From assembly GCA_018398575.1 (NCBI GenBank), contig JAGTXZ010000014.1:682001-746000 (forward strand): 64,000 nucleotides of DNA. Direction: 5' to 3'. This DNA is from Ampelomyces quisqualis. Taxonomy: Eukaryota; Ascomycota; Dothideomycetes; Pleosporales; Phaeosphaeriaceae. The notes beneath the pieces were generated by a model that saw only the letters and a program-made list of their open reading frames with translations, did no database searches and was not told the DNA's origin. Shown piece by piece: positions 1 through 10,622 of this stretch. The position numbers and the translations under genes are program-made. The first letter of the stretch is position 1. Each line of letters starts with the position of its first letter.

Positions 1-1032
1 AAGGCTCGAATCGAGCGTCAAGAAGAAGGAGATAAGCCACCGACAGGAGGATGGGGCGTGAATTGGGTGGTTGCCATGACAAAAGGCAAAGACGCGAAAA
101 GCTTTCTGCGCGAGATTCTGCGGCCATGCGACAGAATCATCACCACTTCATTTGGCCCTGTCCAAGGCATGCCGTGGGTGAAACCCATGGACCCTGAAGC
201 CCTTCTCAAGATAGCCCAGGAAATCCACCCTGGTATCCTTGGCTTCGCTATGCCACGGGTGGGCGCATTCCGAGCATTGTGCGCGTCAAAGGCTTTCCAC
301 CAGCCGGGCAATCGGTACGTAATGTGTGGCAGCTTGTATCTCGTCGGCGAATTTTTCCGCGAGATGAGAGCAATGCCGAAAGCGCACTGCTTCTGGGGTA
401 GATACAGGTGGAATCCAGCGCAAGATGACATGCGCCAGATGCATCGGCAAGAGATTGCACGTGTCAATGACTTCTGGCGCAACTTCGGCAACGAAGCCGT
501 CACATCTGGTCAAGACACGGTGACAACTGCGGAACATGCATCGCGACAGTTGGAATCTGAACTGCAAGCCCTGCACCAGCAAATCAACTCAATCAAGTTC
601 AAGGAGAACATACCTCTAACTGCTCAATTATCCACAATCAACTCTTCTTCATCCCCGGATGACAGCAATCAATTCGACTCCGACTGTCAGCCCTTCAAAC
701 ACAACCCCGAACCATCTGGCCGCCCCTTTCTCGGGAAATTCAAAGACCTCCGCGAGCGCAGCAAGATGCTGCGCGACCACGTGGAAACCCAACCCGGTTT
801 CTATCGCAGCTTCGAGACTGAGCAAGGAGATGGCACGACGCGCAATCAGCCTATACGCTATAGCAATCTAAACCCGCTGGCATTTGAAGAGATCGGCAAA
901 CGAGACGGGGGGCCGAGCAAGGTACGATTGCATTATGGTGGCGTGCAGAGTCAGGATCGGAGGATCTTTGCAAGGCCGACTTTTCTGGCCAAGCAGAAGT
1001 TTGGGGCGCAGGGGGGTGTGGCCCAAGGGTGA
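1..1032 (+). CDS. FOL3: Dihydrofolate synthase (Mur-ligase family), 3' part; 5' end outside window
   Basis: The frame is open from base 1, so the gene starts upstream of the window and only the C-terminal 343 residues are seen. The first ~110 residues match the C-terminal domain of folylpolyglutamate/dihydrofolate synthases: a WVVAMTKGKDAKSFL stretch, then RPCDRIITTSFGPV..MPWVKP, then the closing GSLYLVGEFF strand at about 328-357. The enzyme joins glutamate to dihydropteroate, using ATP, in folate synthesis. No intron is needed in the visible part. After the GSLYLVG motif, where many family members end soon, about 230 further residues follow; they are polar, with a possible short coiled coil (a QLESELQALHQQI stretch) and a basic tail. 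Internal ATG or GTG codons are not true starts. The next gene, eL31, converges from the other strand. Confidence 0.85.
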   Translation, partial: KARIERQEEGDKPPTGGWGVNWVVAMTKGKDAKSFLREILRPCDRIITTSFGPVQGMPWVKPMDPEALLKIAQEIHPGILGFAMPRVGAFRALCASKAFHQPGNRYVMCGSLYLVGEFFREMRAMPKAHCFWGRYRWNPAQDDMRQMHRQEIARVNDFWRNFGNEAVTSGQDTVTTAEHASRQLESELQALHQQINSIKFKENIPLTAQLSTINSSSSPDDSNQFDSDCQPFKHNPEPSGRPFLGKFKDLRERSKMLRDHVETQPGFYRSFETEQGDGTTRNQPIRYSNLNPLAFEEIGKRDGGPSKVRLHYGGVQSQDRRIFARPTFLAKQKFGAQGGVAQG

Positions 1033-1455
1033 AGAGTAGAAAACAGGTCGAGATTGTACGATAGTGTACGGAGTAGGTTTGGGGGCGTATATAAGTTGTA
1101 GGTTTTGGTACGAATGTAACTTCTCCATTGATGCGCAGTAATGCAGGGGGCTGGCCAAGAGTGTGCATAAGAGTCGAAGACTTTTGATAATGTACCATGT
1201 TTCAATGCGAGAAACAAATCTGATGAACGTAGAATGATGGGCTGTAAGACCTTAGTTGTGAGTATACACGGACAGACACGCAATATAGTCGTTGATAAGA
1301 AAATTGAAAATGGCGGGCATGAACTGTCATTCAAGTATCAATTTGCACAAGCCTTTCGCTCCTGATATAAACTCATAGCTACTCAGCGACCCGCCGGAAC
1401 GCCATGCTTTTTTATATGCATCCCAACCGGTCTTCATTTGTCATCGACTACTCCT
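1033..1455. other. Convergent intergenic spacer (FOL3 / RPL31 3' ends)
   Basis: No coding sequence is recognisable in these 423 bases between two converging genes. It holds one copy of the recurring 9-mer TACGGAGTA at 1067-1075. It presumably contains both 3' untranslated regions. Confidence 0.6.
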
Positions 1456-2089
1456 CTACGCGTCCTCGACGACCTGGGTGTGGAGACCCTTGGGGTCCTT
1501 GACGTTGACGGCCTGGACGTAGGAGTAAAGCTTCTCCTTTGCGCCCTCCTCGTCGTTACGCTTACGGCTGATGCGAACACGGAGGCGGTAAGGAACGCCC
1601 TTGATGCCGGCTTCCCAGACTTTCTTGTTCAATTGGGGGTCGAGGCGGACGTCCTTGGTGCCCTATCAAATTTGTTAGCATGCCGTTCAGGACATCGTCT
1701 GGCCCTTCGCGTTGACACAAGATTGCACATACCATAGCCTTCTCAGCGAAGCCCTTGATCTCCTTAATCGCACGGGGAGCCCTCTTCTTGAAGCTGACAC
1801 CGTGGACCTGTGAACCCCATGTATTAGCCTTATGTTCTTCTTCAGTCTTCCGCCCGATACCCGCAGGGAGCCAGAGAAGAACAACAGAGGCTGCAGATCT
1901 CTCATGGAGACTGAGCCATCTAGATGTTCGTCTCCGACTGTGCAGGCCATCGTTGGACTTCACCAAACTGAATCAACATACTCGCTTGTGTAGGTGGATG
2001 GTATATTCGCGCGCGACGACGTCAGCGATGGCGCTGCGGCCGGTCTTGCCGGCGGGCTTCTTGCCACTTTGCTTTGCTGAAGGGGCCAT
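1456..2089 (-). CDS. RPL31: 60S ribosomal protein L31 (eL31)
   Basis: Three exons: 2089-1982, 1807-1733 and 1662-1456, giving 129 residues. Exon 1 encodes MAPSAKQSGKKPAGKTGRSA, followed by the conserved VAREYTIHLHKR segment. Exon 2 carries HGVSFKKRAPRAIKEIKGFA. Exon 3 begins GTKDVRLDPQLNKKVW and ends in an acidic residue and alanine before TAG. Both introns have GTATGT donors (1981 and 1732) and AG acceptors. Protein eL31 sits near the peptide exit tunnel of the large subunit. The length is slightly above the yeast form (113) because of an N-terminal extension. The long first intron (174 nt) is usual for fungal ribosomal-protein genes. The family call is very secure. Confidence 0.95.
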
Positions 2090-2604
2090 TGTCTGCGACG
2101 TGGTGGTTAGCTAGTGTTCAGACACAGTTGGTGCGACAGCTCGGGTGCGTGCACTCGGTGCAGGATGCTGCGGGAGTGCAGCGTCTGCTATTTCGAAATG
2201 GAAGGGCAATTGTACATACTGACAGAATTCCTCACTGTGGGTTAGTCGACGTTTGAGATTCGAGGTGGCTTAAAGTTCAAAGGTTCCCTGAACTGAGCGA
2301 TTTTCCTGTGTGCGGATTCGCGCTAGTAAGCGATCCCGCGCACGTGATCTCAAAGCCCACTCGTAACCTGAGCTTAGCCTCAAGAATCAAGGGCAGTGGA
2401 GATGTTTCTAGCAGTAGATAATTCAAGAAGCCCACTTCAAAGACGCAACAAGTATGCGTAGTTATGGGTATCATTTCTACTCTAAAAATATTGTTGAAGT
2501 TTCCATAGGAGCTTTTGAACCAGACTGCATCCAAGGATGGCCTCCAAGAACGTCAAACCACAATGCTTGAGCGCCTTTTCCATGGGAAACGCCTCTTAGA
2601 AAAC
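2090..2604. other. Intergenic spacer upstream of RPL31
   Basis: This spacer of 515 bases holds the RPL31 promoter and the 3' flank of the CHY/RING gene, both on the minus strand. I see no coding potential and no clearly recognisable operator. Confidence 0.5.
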
Positions 2605-5031
2605 TCAAAGATGCCCAGGAAGATCAAAATCCTCGCTCTTTCCATCTACGTCGCCTTCATCCTCATCCTCATCCTCTTCTTCCTCGTCATCATGCTCACT
2701 TTCGTCAGAACTGCATTCCTCATCATTTTCGTCGTCAGCTCGCAACTTTCGCGCTAGTCGTGCACCATCTTCGCCCCAGAACTGCAGTCCGTCTGAACCA
2801 TGATCTTGAGCGAGGTCTAGCGCAGGGATTTCCTCAAGGCCAGGGTTCAGGTCGTCCCTGAATCGCGCAAGCGATTGCGTGAACCGCTCTACCATGTATT
2901 GGGGCAGCGAAGGTTCTTTAACGGTCGTACCGTCTGTAGCTTTTCGCTCACGACGATCATCGTCTCCGAGGTCGATGAAAGGAATGTCTTCAGTCCGGAT
3001 GTCTCCAGTGGGATTCAAGTAGGCGTCCATCGATATACGGACGCGTTCGAGCAGCTCTTGCGCCGCCTCTGGCATTTGGGGCATTTGCGGAAACTGCGGT
3101 ATCTGTGGGAATTGAGGCATTTGAGGGAACTGTGGCAACTGTGGCAACTGAGGGAATTGAGGTAGAGAAGGGAATTGAGGCATCTGCAGCATCTGAGGCA
3201 TCCTTGGCCGCCCAAATTGTGGTATCTGGAAAGGAAACGCAGGAAGCTGCGCGGGTAGCCATGTCTGCTCTGGCTCGTCCGGCTGGAAGTAGTACCTCGG
3301 TGAGCGAAGTGGTTGAGACGTTGGAGAGCTTACGCTTCCGGGCGATCTTAATCCTTCACCCTCATCGGCGTCCAGTATAGCGTTTGCGGTCTCTTCGCTT
3401 TGGGGGCCATTAATGATACGCAGCTCGTTGGTATTGTAGGATTCACATGTGCCACATTGATTCCCCAGCCAATGGTATTTGACCGACGATTTTGCAGAGC
3501 AATCGTTACATTGGATAATTGCACGCGTATTCGAGAACTGTTCTGGCATCGGCTGACTTTCGATGGCGTGGGTCAACTTTCGCCATTGGAGATCCATGCT
3601 AACAGCGCTTTTCTGGCAGATTGGACATTTGTATGCGGTTTCCATGTACAAGTTGTAGCAATCCTTGTGCAGATAATGTCCGCAGGGCATTGAGACGACG
3701 GCGGTAGTGGATATGAACAGGTAGTCGCTGCAAATTGGACAGTCGTTGTCCAGGGCCTCTGCTAGGCACCTGTGCGTTGTCGCGCGAGAAATGGTTATAC
3801 AGACATTACATTTCTGCAAGAAATTAGCTCACTCCCTTGCTAGCTTAGTCGAAACTCTTACCTTGCAGTGGTAGAAGTCTTTACCCAGGCCTTCACCCCT
3901 TCTGCAGATACCACAGTCCGCACAATGGTAGATCTTCTTCTTGCTGTTGTTGTCCCACAGCTTGCAGATGCCACAGTAATAGCACGCCGTTTCCGTTTGG
4001 CAATTGGTACAATAGGGACCGGCCTTTTGCGGTGTTCCACATACCATGCAGAGCATGTGTTCCGTCAGCTTTCTATTGAGATTGTGATCTTCGGCTGCGT
4101 CGTGACAGTGCCGACAGGTGTACCAATGGTGACATTCGAAGCACTGCACCTTGACGTTGCGCTTATAGTGCTGGCAGCCGAGGGAAGGCGCTGCTCCAAG
4201 TATATCGTCGTCGTCTTCTTCGCCGTGCTCCGTGGTTGCATGCTGCCTTGGCGGGCGGTACGTGGGGCTGGTGTCGCCCGGGCGCAGACAGTATGGATTT
4301 TCGGGGTCGGTCTCGGACGCAGCCGATGCAGGAGACGGTGCTTGTGCCTCGGAGAACACAGAGTGACTCGAATTGGGCGTAAAGGGGCGATCGTGAGACA
4401 CGAAGCTGCTGGGCGACGTAGGCCTCCTGCAGTTGTAGCGCTCGGTCATGAGGCTATGCACCAGGCGCGCTCGCTCCTGCTCCGAAATCTTCAAGTCTCT
4501 GATCTCGTGTATGCGTGCCCGGAGGTGGGCCATGCCATCGTCGGCTGGCAGCGACTCGGACAGTGCCGTCGCATTCCGGCTGAGAATGGCGGGCCTGCTA
4601 GCCAGCCCTGAGGGCGTCGCAGGTGCGCTCGAGGGCGGAGGGTTGAGGCTGAGCTGACGGAGTTCGTCGTCGGGCATGCGCGACGAGGCTTGGGACATGC
4701 TGCTTTCGAGTTCGAGGGAGCCAGGGATCGGTGCTGCAATAGCGGAGGTGGTCAGGCCATGGTCGCCTTCCTCCACCACACCATCTTGCGCGGGCTGCGA
4801 AAATGAAGGGTATCGTCGGAATCGGCCGGTCCGGGTTGGGGGTCGGGCTCCGGCAGTGGGTGCTGCAATGGCATTGTCCGTCGTGGTGGCAGGTGGGTTT
4901 GGCGGCGAGCTCGGTGGACTGTCACATGCAAGCTGGAGGGCTGCGCGGGTGGCATCGCTGCTCGCTTCGGCGGACTGAACAACACCAGAGCTCGAAAATC
5001 GGCGCTGAATGAAGGAGGACAACATGCTCAT
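2605..5031 (-). CDS. CHY zinc finger, CTCHY and RING-H2 E3 ubiquitin ligase (Pirh2/RCHY1 family)
   Basis: Two exons, 5031-3862 and 3813-2605 (792 residues), are joined by a 48-nt intron: donor GTAAGA after FYHCK, acceptor TTGCAG before KCNVC. Domains in order: a Ser/Pro-rich disordered N-terminus (about 1-285); the CHY zinc finger starting CQHYKRNVKVQCFEC (about 286-355); a CTCHY finger (about 350-395, with YYCGICKLWD and YHCADCGICR); a RING-H2 finger CPIC...CGHYLHKDC...CPIC (about 415-457); and a zinc-ribbon-like CNDC...CGTC pair. The order matches the Pirh2/RCHY1 family of cytosolic or nuclear E3 ligases. The C-terminal third carries a Pro-Gln repeat (about 587-638) and a very acidic tail. 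The start at 5031 (MSMLSSF) is chosen over an in-frame ATG at 5301 because the extra stretch looks non-coding; this is uncertain. Confidence 0.9.
3070..3225 (-). repeat. Pro-Gln-hydrophobic tripeptide repeat inside the CHY/RING gene
   Basis: This part of exon 2 encodes about 50 residues built from PQF, PQM and PQL triplets (for example MPQFPQIPQFPQMPQMP). The DNA is correspondingly periodic, with 9-nt units such as GAATTGAGG and AACTGTGGC on the plus strand. It is an intragenic low-complexity tract that could vary in length by slippage. Confidence 0.8.
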
Positions 5032-5867
5032 TTCAGCATATCGTGTCCAGAGTGGGTAGGATACAGTCAGGTGAACAAGAGGTAGCCCCGACCATAACGA
5101 CCCAGTCGTGCCCGGTGCAGCTTCACCGTGGGCATGTGAGCAAACTGAGCCACACCGAGTCGCCACGGATCGAGTCTGGACTGAATCATGTCCACTAAGA
5201 GGTCGGGTCCCAGACAAACGATACTCCGATATTGCACAACGACGCAACCGCAGCGGCGTAGCACCTTGCTTGAAGAGTAGACACAAGTGCAAAGTCAGCA
5301 TCCGTCACTAAACGAGCCCCCATGCGCATCGACGACACTCATTGTTGCCCAAAGAAGCAAGTCCATTGCTGCAGTGTGGAATGTAGCATTGAAACCACCG
5401 GTGCGATTGTGAGACTCTCATTTCCTCGAGCGAGTCACGTCGCCCTCGTTAGACCCACGACACCATCTCCCACCACGCTCTGACGTGTCCTGAACGGGAA
5501 AGTTGTTGCACGCCGTCGATAGCGGTGGCTGATGCAAGGGTGAATTGGGTTGCGGAAGAGGCGTTTGCACCATCAGATCCTTGACCATGGACATTAGCTT
5601 CCGCTGCGTATTGCCTACAATGGCAGGTAAAACGTAAGAGTGTGGAAAGTAGCAAAATTTCCGTGGGCGGGAGTGGGATCTGAACCACGCAAGGGAAGGT
5701 CCTAGCAATCGTTATGGCAGTTGGCTTCCGCAGTCGCGCCGTGTTTGCGGCCTCGAACTTGGAGAGGGGGAGATTCTTGAGGTTCGACGCCTTCACCGGA
5801 CTGTATAGGCTAAGCAGGATGGTCAACATTGATTTCAAGCTCGTCTAACACAGTATATATACAGCCA
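5032..5867. other. Spacer between the CHY/RING gene and AFG1-like gene
   Basis: This 836-bp stretch lies between two minus-strand genes. Its proximal part should hold the CHY/RING promoter. The distal part contains two overlapping minus-strand open frames (5418-5708 and 5449-5838). A codon pattern such as HVRAWWEMVSWV suggests but does not prove coding. I recognise no family. Confidence 0.4.
5418..5838 (-). CDS. Unassigned open reading frames, possibly a small spliced gene
   Basis: On the minus strand an ATG at 5838 opens a 129-codon frame (to 5449), and a second frame (to 5418) overlaps it. A possible acceptor ATTGTAG lies near 5620, which would allow a spliced product, but no donor is convincing. 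The frame begins only 30 bases after the stop of the AFG1-like gene on the same strand, which is unusually tight for an independent gene here. It could instead be 3' untranslated sequence or an unrecognised small protein. No domain is recognised. Confidence 0.2.
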
Positions 5868-8140
5868 TCAGCCCAACCTTCCTCGATCTTTACTCCCATC
5901 TTTATTACCATCAACCACCTTCTCACCCTTTCGCTCCCCCAGCCCTTCAATACCCTTGCCCCACGGACCAGCTCTCTTTCCCCACTTAATCGTTCCCCAA
6001 ACATGAGTCCAATCAATCTTGGGCGGAGCATCTGGATGTGTTCTGAACGGACTTGCGCCGTGCGGGAAGAATTGCCCTTGCTGCTCATCCGCCGACAGCA
6101 TTTTCACATTCGGTGGTAGACACGTAGCGCTAGGCGTGGGTTGGGCAATAGATGCGCGCTCCCAGTGTCGCAAGGACATAGGTAGTGGGCGCCACCACGA
6201 TGTTTCTGATCCCAATGTCTCACCAGTAGAAGTGGTTCCAGCACGATCCCACCATCGACCAGAACACATTTCCCATATCCGGCTTTCTGCTCTCTTGACA
6301 GCAAAGCGTTCGTCTTCACCTGTCAAGCCACCGATGTTGGCAAAGTCTGGTGCCTTACTGCCATCACTCAATCGTCTCTCGTCTGTGAAGGACGATCCAG
6401 GCGTACGTGCTCGATTGGGTGGGTCGTCCTCAAGAGCATCGCCAGCAAGGACATCGCTGCCATATGAGGAGACATTGGGTCGGAAGGGCGAAGTGGCGTC
6501 TTGGTAGATCTCAGAGTAAGTCTCGGGATAGACGGCATCATCGACTAGTTCTTCCACGGTGCCTCCACTTGCGGAAGCTAGCGGTTCGGGAAAGAAAATG
6601 TCGTCTGGGCCGGCCGCAGCGGTAACCAAAAGGCGACACCGTGCTTCGTACAAGGCGTCGAGCAATGTGATGAGTCGTCTGGCTTCGTTCTTCTGCAGGA
6701 ATTGCATGACGGGTACGTCTGTGAGAATGAATGTGTGGTAAGTCGATGCCAGAGTGATGTAGTCGGCAGGTCCAAGGGCAGCGCCACATAACTCGTCAAA
6801 AGTGAAGAACGCTGCTCCATTGTGTTGTGCAGGTATGGATATCGGACGACCGTAGACCGTTATTGTGTTAGGCTCCCATGGGATCGGGTACGATGTTGAA
6901 GTAGCACGTTCGACTAGATTATTGAAGGTTTCGGCAAAAACAGTGAGCTCTTCCGCTGTTGTAGGCTGAACGAGGTAGTTCTTAGGCATAGATACGCCCG
7001 TTGCCATCGTGGCATCCTTTGGGCCGGGTTCCTCTGTCTTTTCCGGGCTTGTCGCGATGCCGCCAACAGTAAATGTTGCTTTAGGATGGGTTTTTTCGAT
7101 TGGCATATGCATCTCTGTAGCGCCCTGCATTGGGTCTTCGCGCTCTAATTTCCGGTAGTCTTTTTTTCCTTCCATTTCCCAAACTTCACATCGCGCTCTG
7201 AGAACGTCCAAGAACGCCGCGAATTCGCCTTTCTGACCGGGTCCTTGATCTCTCCTTGAGGTTCCGCCTCGTCGACTCAAAGACCATCCCAGTCTGCTAG
7301 TCCTCGCAAGTGGTGGCTCAAATTCCATGCCAGCGGCTTTTGCAAGATCTTCCGGCATTCGATTACTAGTTGCTATGAGCACGCCACCAAGCTGGAAAAA
7401 AGACGTCATCAGGTTCGACAGAATCTTCGAGGCTGCGCGATCTGGGAGTTGGAACTCGTCAAGAAATAGTATTGGTGACGTCTCGATCAAATCGCGTGCC
7501 ACCAGCAGCAGTGAATTTTCGTCGTAAGGCCCTTCGATCCCAGCAATGGTCGTTCGCGATCGCCGAATCTGCTCGAGCCGTGATATAGTGTCGAGCATGA
7601 ATGTGTTGAAGTGCCAGCGACGCTTCTTCCCACTCGGTAGGCAGTCTTGGAACAAGTCAATAAGCATTGATTTTCCAGTCCCAACTTCACCATGCAACAT
7701 GAGGCCTTTGGGGCTTTGTAGCTGCATGGCTTGCTCATGGTCGGTCAAGACGCGTGTCAATTCCAAGGAGTCTCTATTTTGCTTTTGCGTTAAGAGTGAA
7801 TTCCAGAGGCTTCTCGTTCGAAAACTCCTGGACTGTAGATCTGCTGGCGGTGGTGGTGCTGCATGGTGGCCTGCATCAATAGCCCGAGAAAGCTGTTGCA
7901 GGCGCTTCGAATACTCTACAGAAGGCTCATAATCAATCAAATTCTCGTATAACTTTTGTAAATGTAAAGCTGGGGGATAAGGTCAGTGGGTGTAGTATGT
8001 AAGATGGGGATGGCCGAAATGGTCGACGTCATGCGCATACCGAGACGATGCTGTGCTGGATCAGGGCGGATCTTCTGTGTGGCTATCAAGCTCCGGTAAA
8101 GCACGAGCGGATTCGTGATCGCTACGCCTGTTGCAGACAT
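5868..8140 (-). CDS. AFG1: AFG1/LACE1-type mitochondrial AAA+ ATPase
   Basis: Two exons, 8140-8041 and 7969-5868 (733 residues); the 71-nt intron has donor GTATGC and acceptor CCCCCAG. The spliced junction reads QHRLALHLQKLYENLIDY, a typical AFG1 N-terminus. The P-loop GEVGTGKS is at about 127-134 and the Walker B LFLDEFQLPD at about 201-210, followed by a sensor-1 region with ATSNR. AFG1 proteins bind mitochondrial inner-membrane proteins and promote their turnover, for instance of cytochrome oxidase subunits. The protein is longer than the usual ~500 residues because of an insertion after EFEPP and a polar C-terminal region ending WGKRAGPWGKG plus a basic tail. The start MSATGVAITNP was chosen because it gives the correct splice frame. 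Family call secure; precise start likely. Confidence 0.92.
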
Positions 8141-8577
8141 TTGAAAAGGTAGGCCCTTTGGATTGAAGATGTAGACACACCAAAAGCAAAGGAAAGTCCT
8201 CAACGGCCAATGGCCGAGGTCTCTCTGGCGCTAGACTATTTAGGGCAACGGCGCACGATTGTCCATTTGTGCCGGAGATCGAGAATCCTTCCATGAGTGG
8301 CCGTTCTATGAAGTACCTCGTGCTGGCAGAGCATCCGGGAATCCGACGTTACTTTCGTGCATGCTGATATATCTGGTGCTTCAAATCATAATTTTGAGAG
8401 TGGCTACGTTGATTCGCTTGCTAGCTGTTGGCGTTTCGAAGGATAATGTGCTAGAAACTTGGCTCAAGACTGGTTTGCCAACGACTTGAGCTTGTTGCAG
8501 AGTGAAGGCAGTTTTTGTGAAGACGAAACGCCAACCTATGCGTTCGTGGTACAACGATGAGTAGAGAAAAAGACTGC
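8141..8577. promoter_or_regulatory. Presumed AFG1-like promoter region
   Basis: These 437 bases lie between the start of the AFG1-like gene and the stop of TRAPPC2L, both minus strand. They should contain the promoter of the former. No individual site can be named and no coding frame is convincing. Confidence 0.4.
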
Positions 8578-9210
8578 TCAAATGCTGGCAACGCCTGGAG
8601 TCCACGCATCGGCAATTCTTTTGACTTCTTGTATGAATTTGCGACTAGTGATCTGTGTTGAGCCAATCCTCTGCTCCTCATTTGCTGTGACTGGTGAGTG
8701 CTCATCTGGGTTGTAGAAAGGATTTCTCAAAAGCATAATGTATGCTGTTTGTAGCGCCCTGAAAGCCTGTAGGATATCAGAGAGGCTGCTCAATGTTTTA
8801 GAATATACTCACGGGCTTCAAATCTGCATCCCGCAATCCAATAGCGGTAGTTGCTTTGCCGTCTTGTGTTGAAGCGGGTCGGCCCTCCATGTCAACAACG
8901 ATCACGAACTTAACGCCGGTGTTGGTCAGCCAGCCATACATGGCCAGCCGCTCATCGACAGCTTGTAGCAGACCAAAGTCCTGGTCTGCGGTCTTGTGCG
9001 GCAAGCGGGCTTCGAAGATATCCAGACACGAAGAGAGGAGAAACTGATATTCCAGTGGTGCTCGCTCTTCCGCCGGAAAGAGTGAAATGTGTAGGGGATT
9101 GTTCTGTATCGAAAGTAAGCAAGTCTCAACGATCCTGACCTCATATTGCTAATGGCGAGACTGACGTGTTTCCCAATCACGCCTATGCAGGCGATGGAAG
9201 GTCGCGCCAT
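8578..9210 (-). CDS. TRAPPC2L: TRAPP complex subunit 2-like protein (TRAPPC2L / Tca17)
   Basis: Three exons, 9210-9166, 9103-8813 and 8766-8578, give 174 residues. Exon 1 encodes MARPSIACIGVIGKH, exon 2 continues NNPLHISLFPAEE, and exon 3 has AFRALQTAYIMLLRNPFYNP. The whole protein is a longin/sedlin fold. The segments MYGWLTNTGVKFVIVVD and LLRNPFYNP are the clearest family marks. The protein acts in the TRAPP tethering complexes (Rab GEFs) at the Golgi. The first donor is GTCAGT rather than GTANGT. Compared with the human protein there is an inserted acidic/polar loop after NPFYNP, commonly seen in fungal members. The gene diverges from the complex I gene with a 351-bp shared promoter. Confidence 0.93.
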
Positions 9211-9561
9211 GATGTGAAGGTGAGCACGTGTTGAAGTGCTGGAAGAATGCTCGAGTTCCACGAGCGTGTGCTGAGAAATGGCTTTGATACACTACTCAGC
9301 CAATGATAGTGAACACGTGCAAAGTCGCGATTAGATTGCTCAATGAGTGCCAGGACTGGGACGCGAAGGAGATGGTGGAGAAGCGATCTCGCCCTGGAGC
9401 CTATCAGAAGCTTTGGGAATCGGCTAACTAACGGAGGCGATGCCAAGACCAGTGAGGATGCTTGACGCCATGAACTTCCATCCCGACGTTGCTGTCCGCC
9501 ACCCCGCGCCTTCAATCTCCACTCCCTCGCCCTGCCTCTTTCTTTTCTGTTTGTCGCCACA
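9211..9561. promoter_or_regulatory. Divergent promoter, TRAPPC2L (-) / complex I PSST subunit (+)
   Basis: These 351 bases separate two start codons pointing in opposite directions, so they must contain both core promoters. The stretch just before the complex I start is pyrimidine-rich (CCCTCGCCCTGCCTCTTTC), as is common upstream of fungal start codons. Confidence 0.6.
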
Positions 9562-10374
9562 ATGCTGTCGACAACAAGGTCTGCGGCCACAATGGCCCTA
9601 CGAGGTGCGTCGCCGCCACTGCAAAGCACTCCCTCAATGCCACATCTAACATGGTGAACAGCCAAACCCGCGACCGCGCTGCTGCCGTTCCGCGCAGGAA
9701 GCGCAGCCTTTCTGTCTTCCAGCTCCTCCGACAAAGCGACCAACTTGAAGACACCCGCTACGATCCCCAACAACCCCGGAACACCACCTCCGATGAAAGC
9801 TGCGCGGCGAGAGGTGCCATTGCCGAGCCAGGAGGGCAAGAAAGGGGCCATGCAATATGCTCTGTACGTCTAGAATACGTAAAGTTGCGGGCGAAGAAGA
9901 GCGCCGGCTGACAAGGACCTTAGCACAACCCTCGATCAAGTAGCCAACTGGGCACGTCAGAGCTCTCTCTGGCCCATGACGTTTGGTCTTGCATGCTGCG
10001 CCGTCGAAATGATGCATTTGTCAACTCCGCGATACGACCAGGATCGTCTTGGTATAATCTTCCGTGCCTCGCCACGACAGTCCGATGTCATGATTGTGGC
10101 TGGAACCCTCACAAACAAGATGGCACCCGCGCTACGACAGGTCTACGACCAAATGCCGGATCCACGATGGGTTATCTCTATGGGTAGTTGCGCAAACGGA
10201 GGAGGCTATTACCACTACAGTTATTCTGTCACACGAGGTTGCGACAGGATTGTCCCGGTTGACATTTACGTCCCAGGATGCCCACCTACAGCAGAGGCAC
10301 TCATGTACGGCATCTTCCAATTGCAGAAGAAGATGAGAAACACTAAAATCACAAGAATGTGGTACAGGAAGTAG
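9562..10374 (+). CDS. NDUFS7: NADH:ubiquinone oxidoreductase 20 kDa subunit (PSST / NDUFS7), mitochondrial
   Basis: Three exons, 9562-9604, 9662-9863 and 9924-10374, give 231 residues. The N-terminus (MLSTTRSAATMALR, then a Ser/Ala-rich stretch) looks like a mitochondrial presequence. The mature part contains FGLACCAVEMM and GSCANGGGYYHYSYS, then DIYVPGCPPTAEALMYG. Cys106, Cys107, Cys171 and Cys201 are the expected ligands of iron-sulphur cluster N2, which passes electrons to ubiquinone at the junction of the peripheral and membrane arms of complex I. Both introns are short (57 and 60 nt) with GTGCGT and GTACGT donors. The call is secure. Confidence 0.96.
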
Positions 10375-10622
10375 AGAGAGCGGTCTTTTCATTTTGGCGA
10401 ATGTGTGCAATGGGAATCATGCTTGCGATTTTCGAGGACGTATCCTCTTGTACAACCCAAATCTCTTATGCAGAATACTGCAAATGTCGCTGCCATTGAG
10501 ATTACTCTATGCCTTCACTGTCTACTCGTGTACATGTACTTGCATCGCTCCGGGCGTGACTCATCCTTCTGGCTCTCCAAGTCGAAACATTTTTATGGAA
10601 TTCTTCCAGGCACTAGAAAATG

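Noticed and set aside
5640..5710. tRNA-like T-arm (GGTTCAGATCC on the minus strand)
   Set aside because: The T-loop lacks the invariant A58 and no acceptor or anticodon stems can be formed around it.
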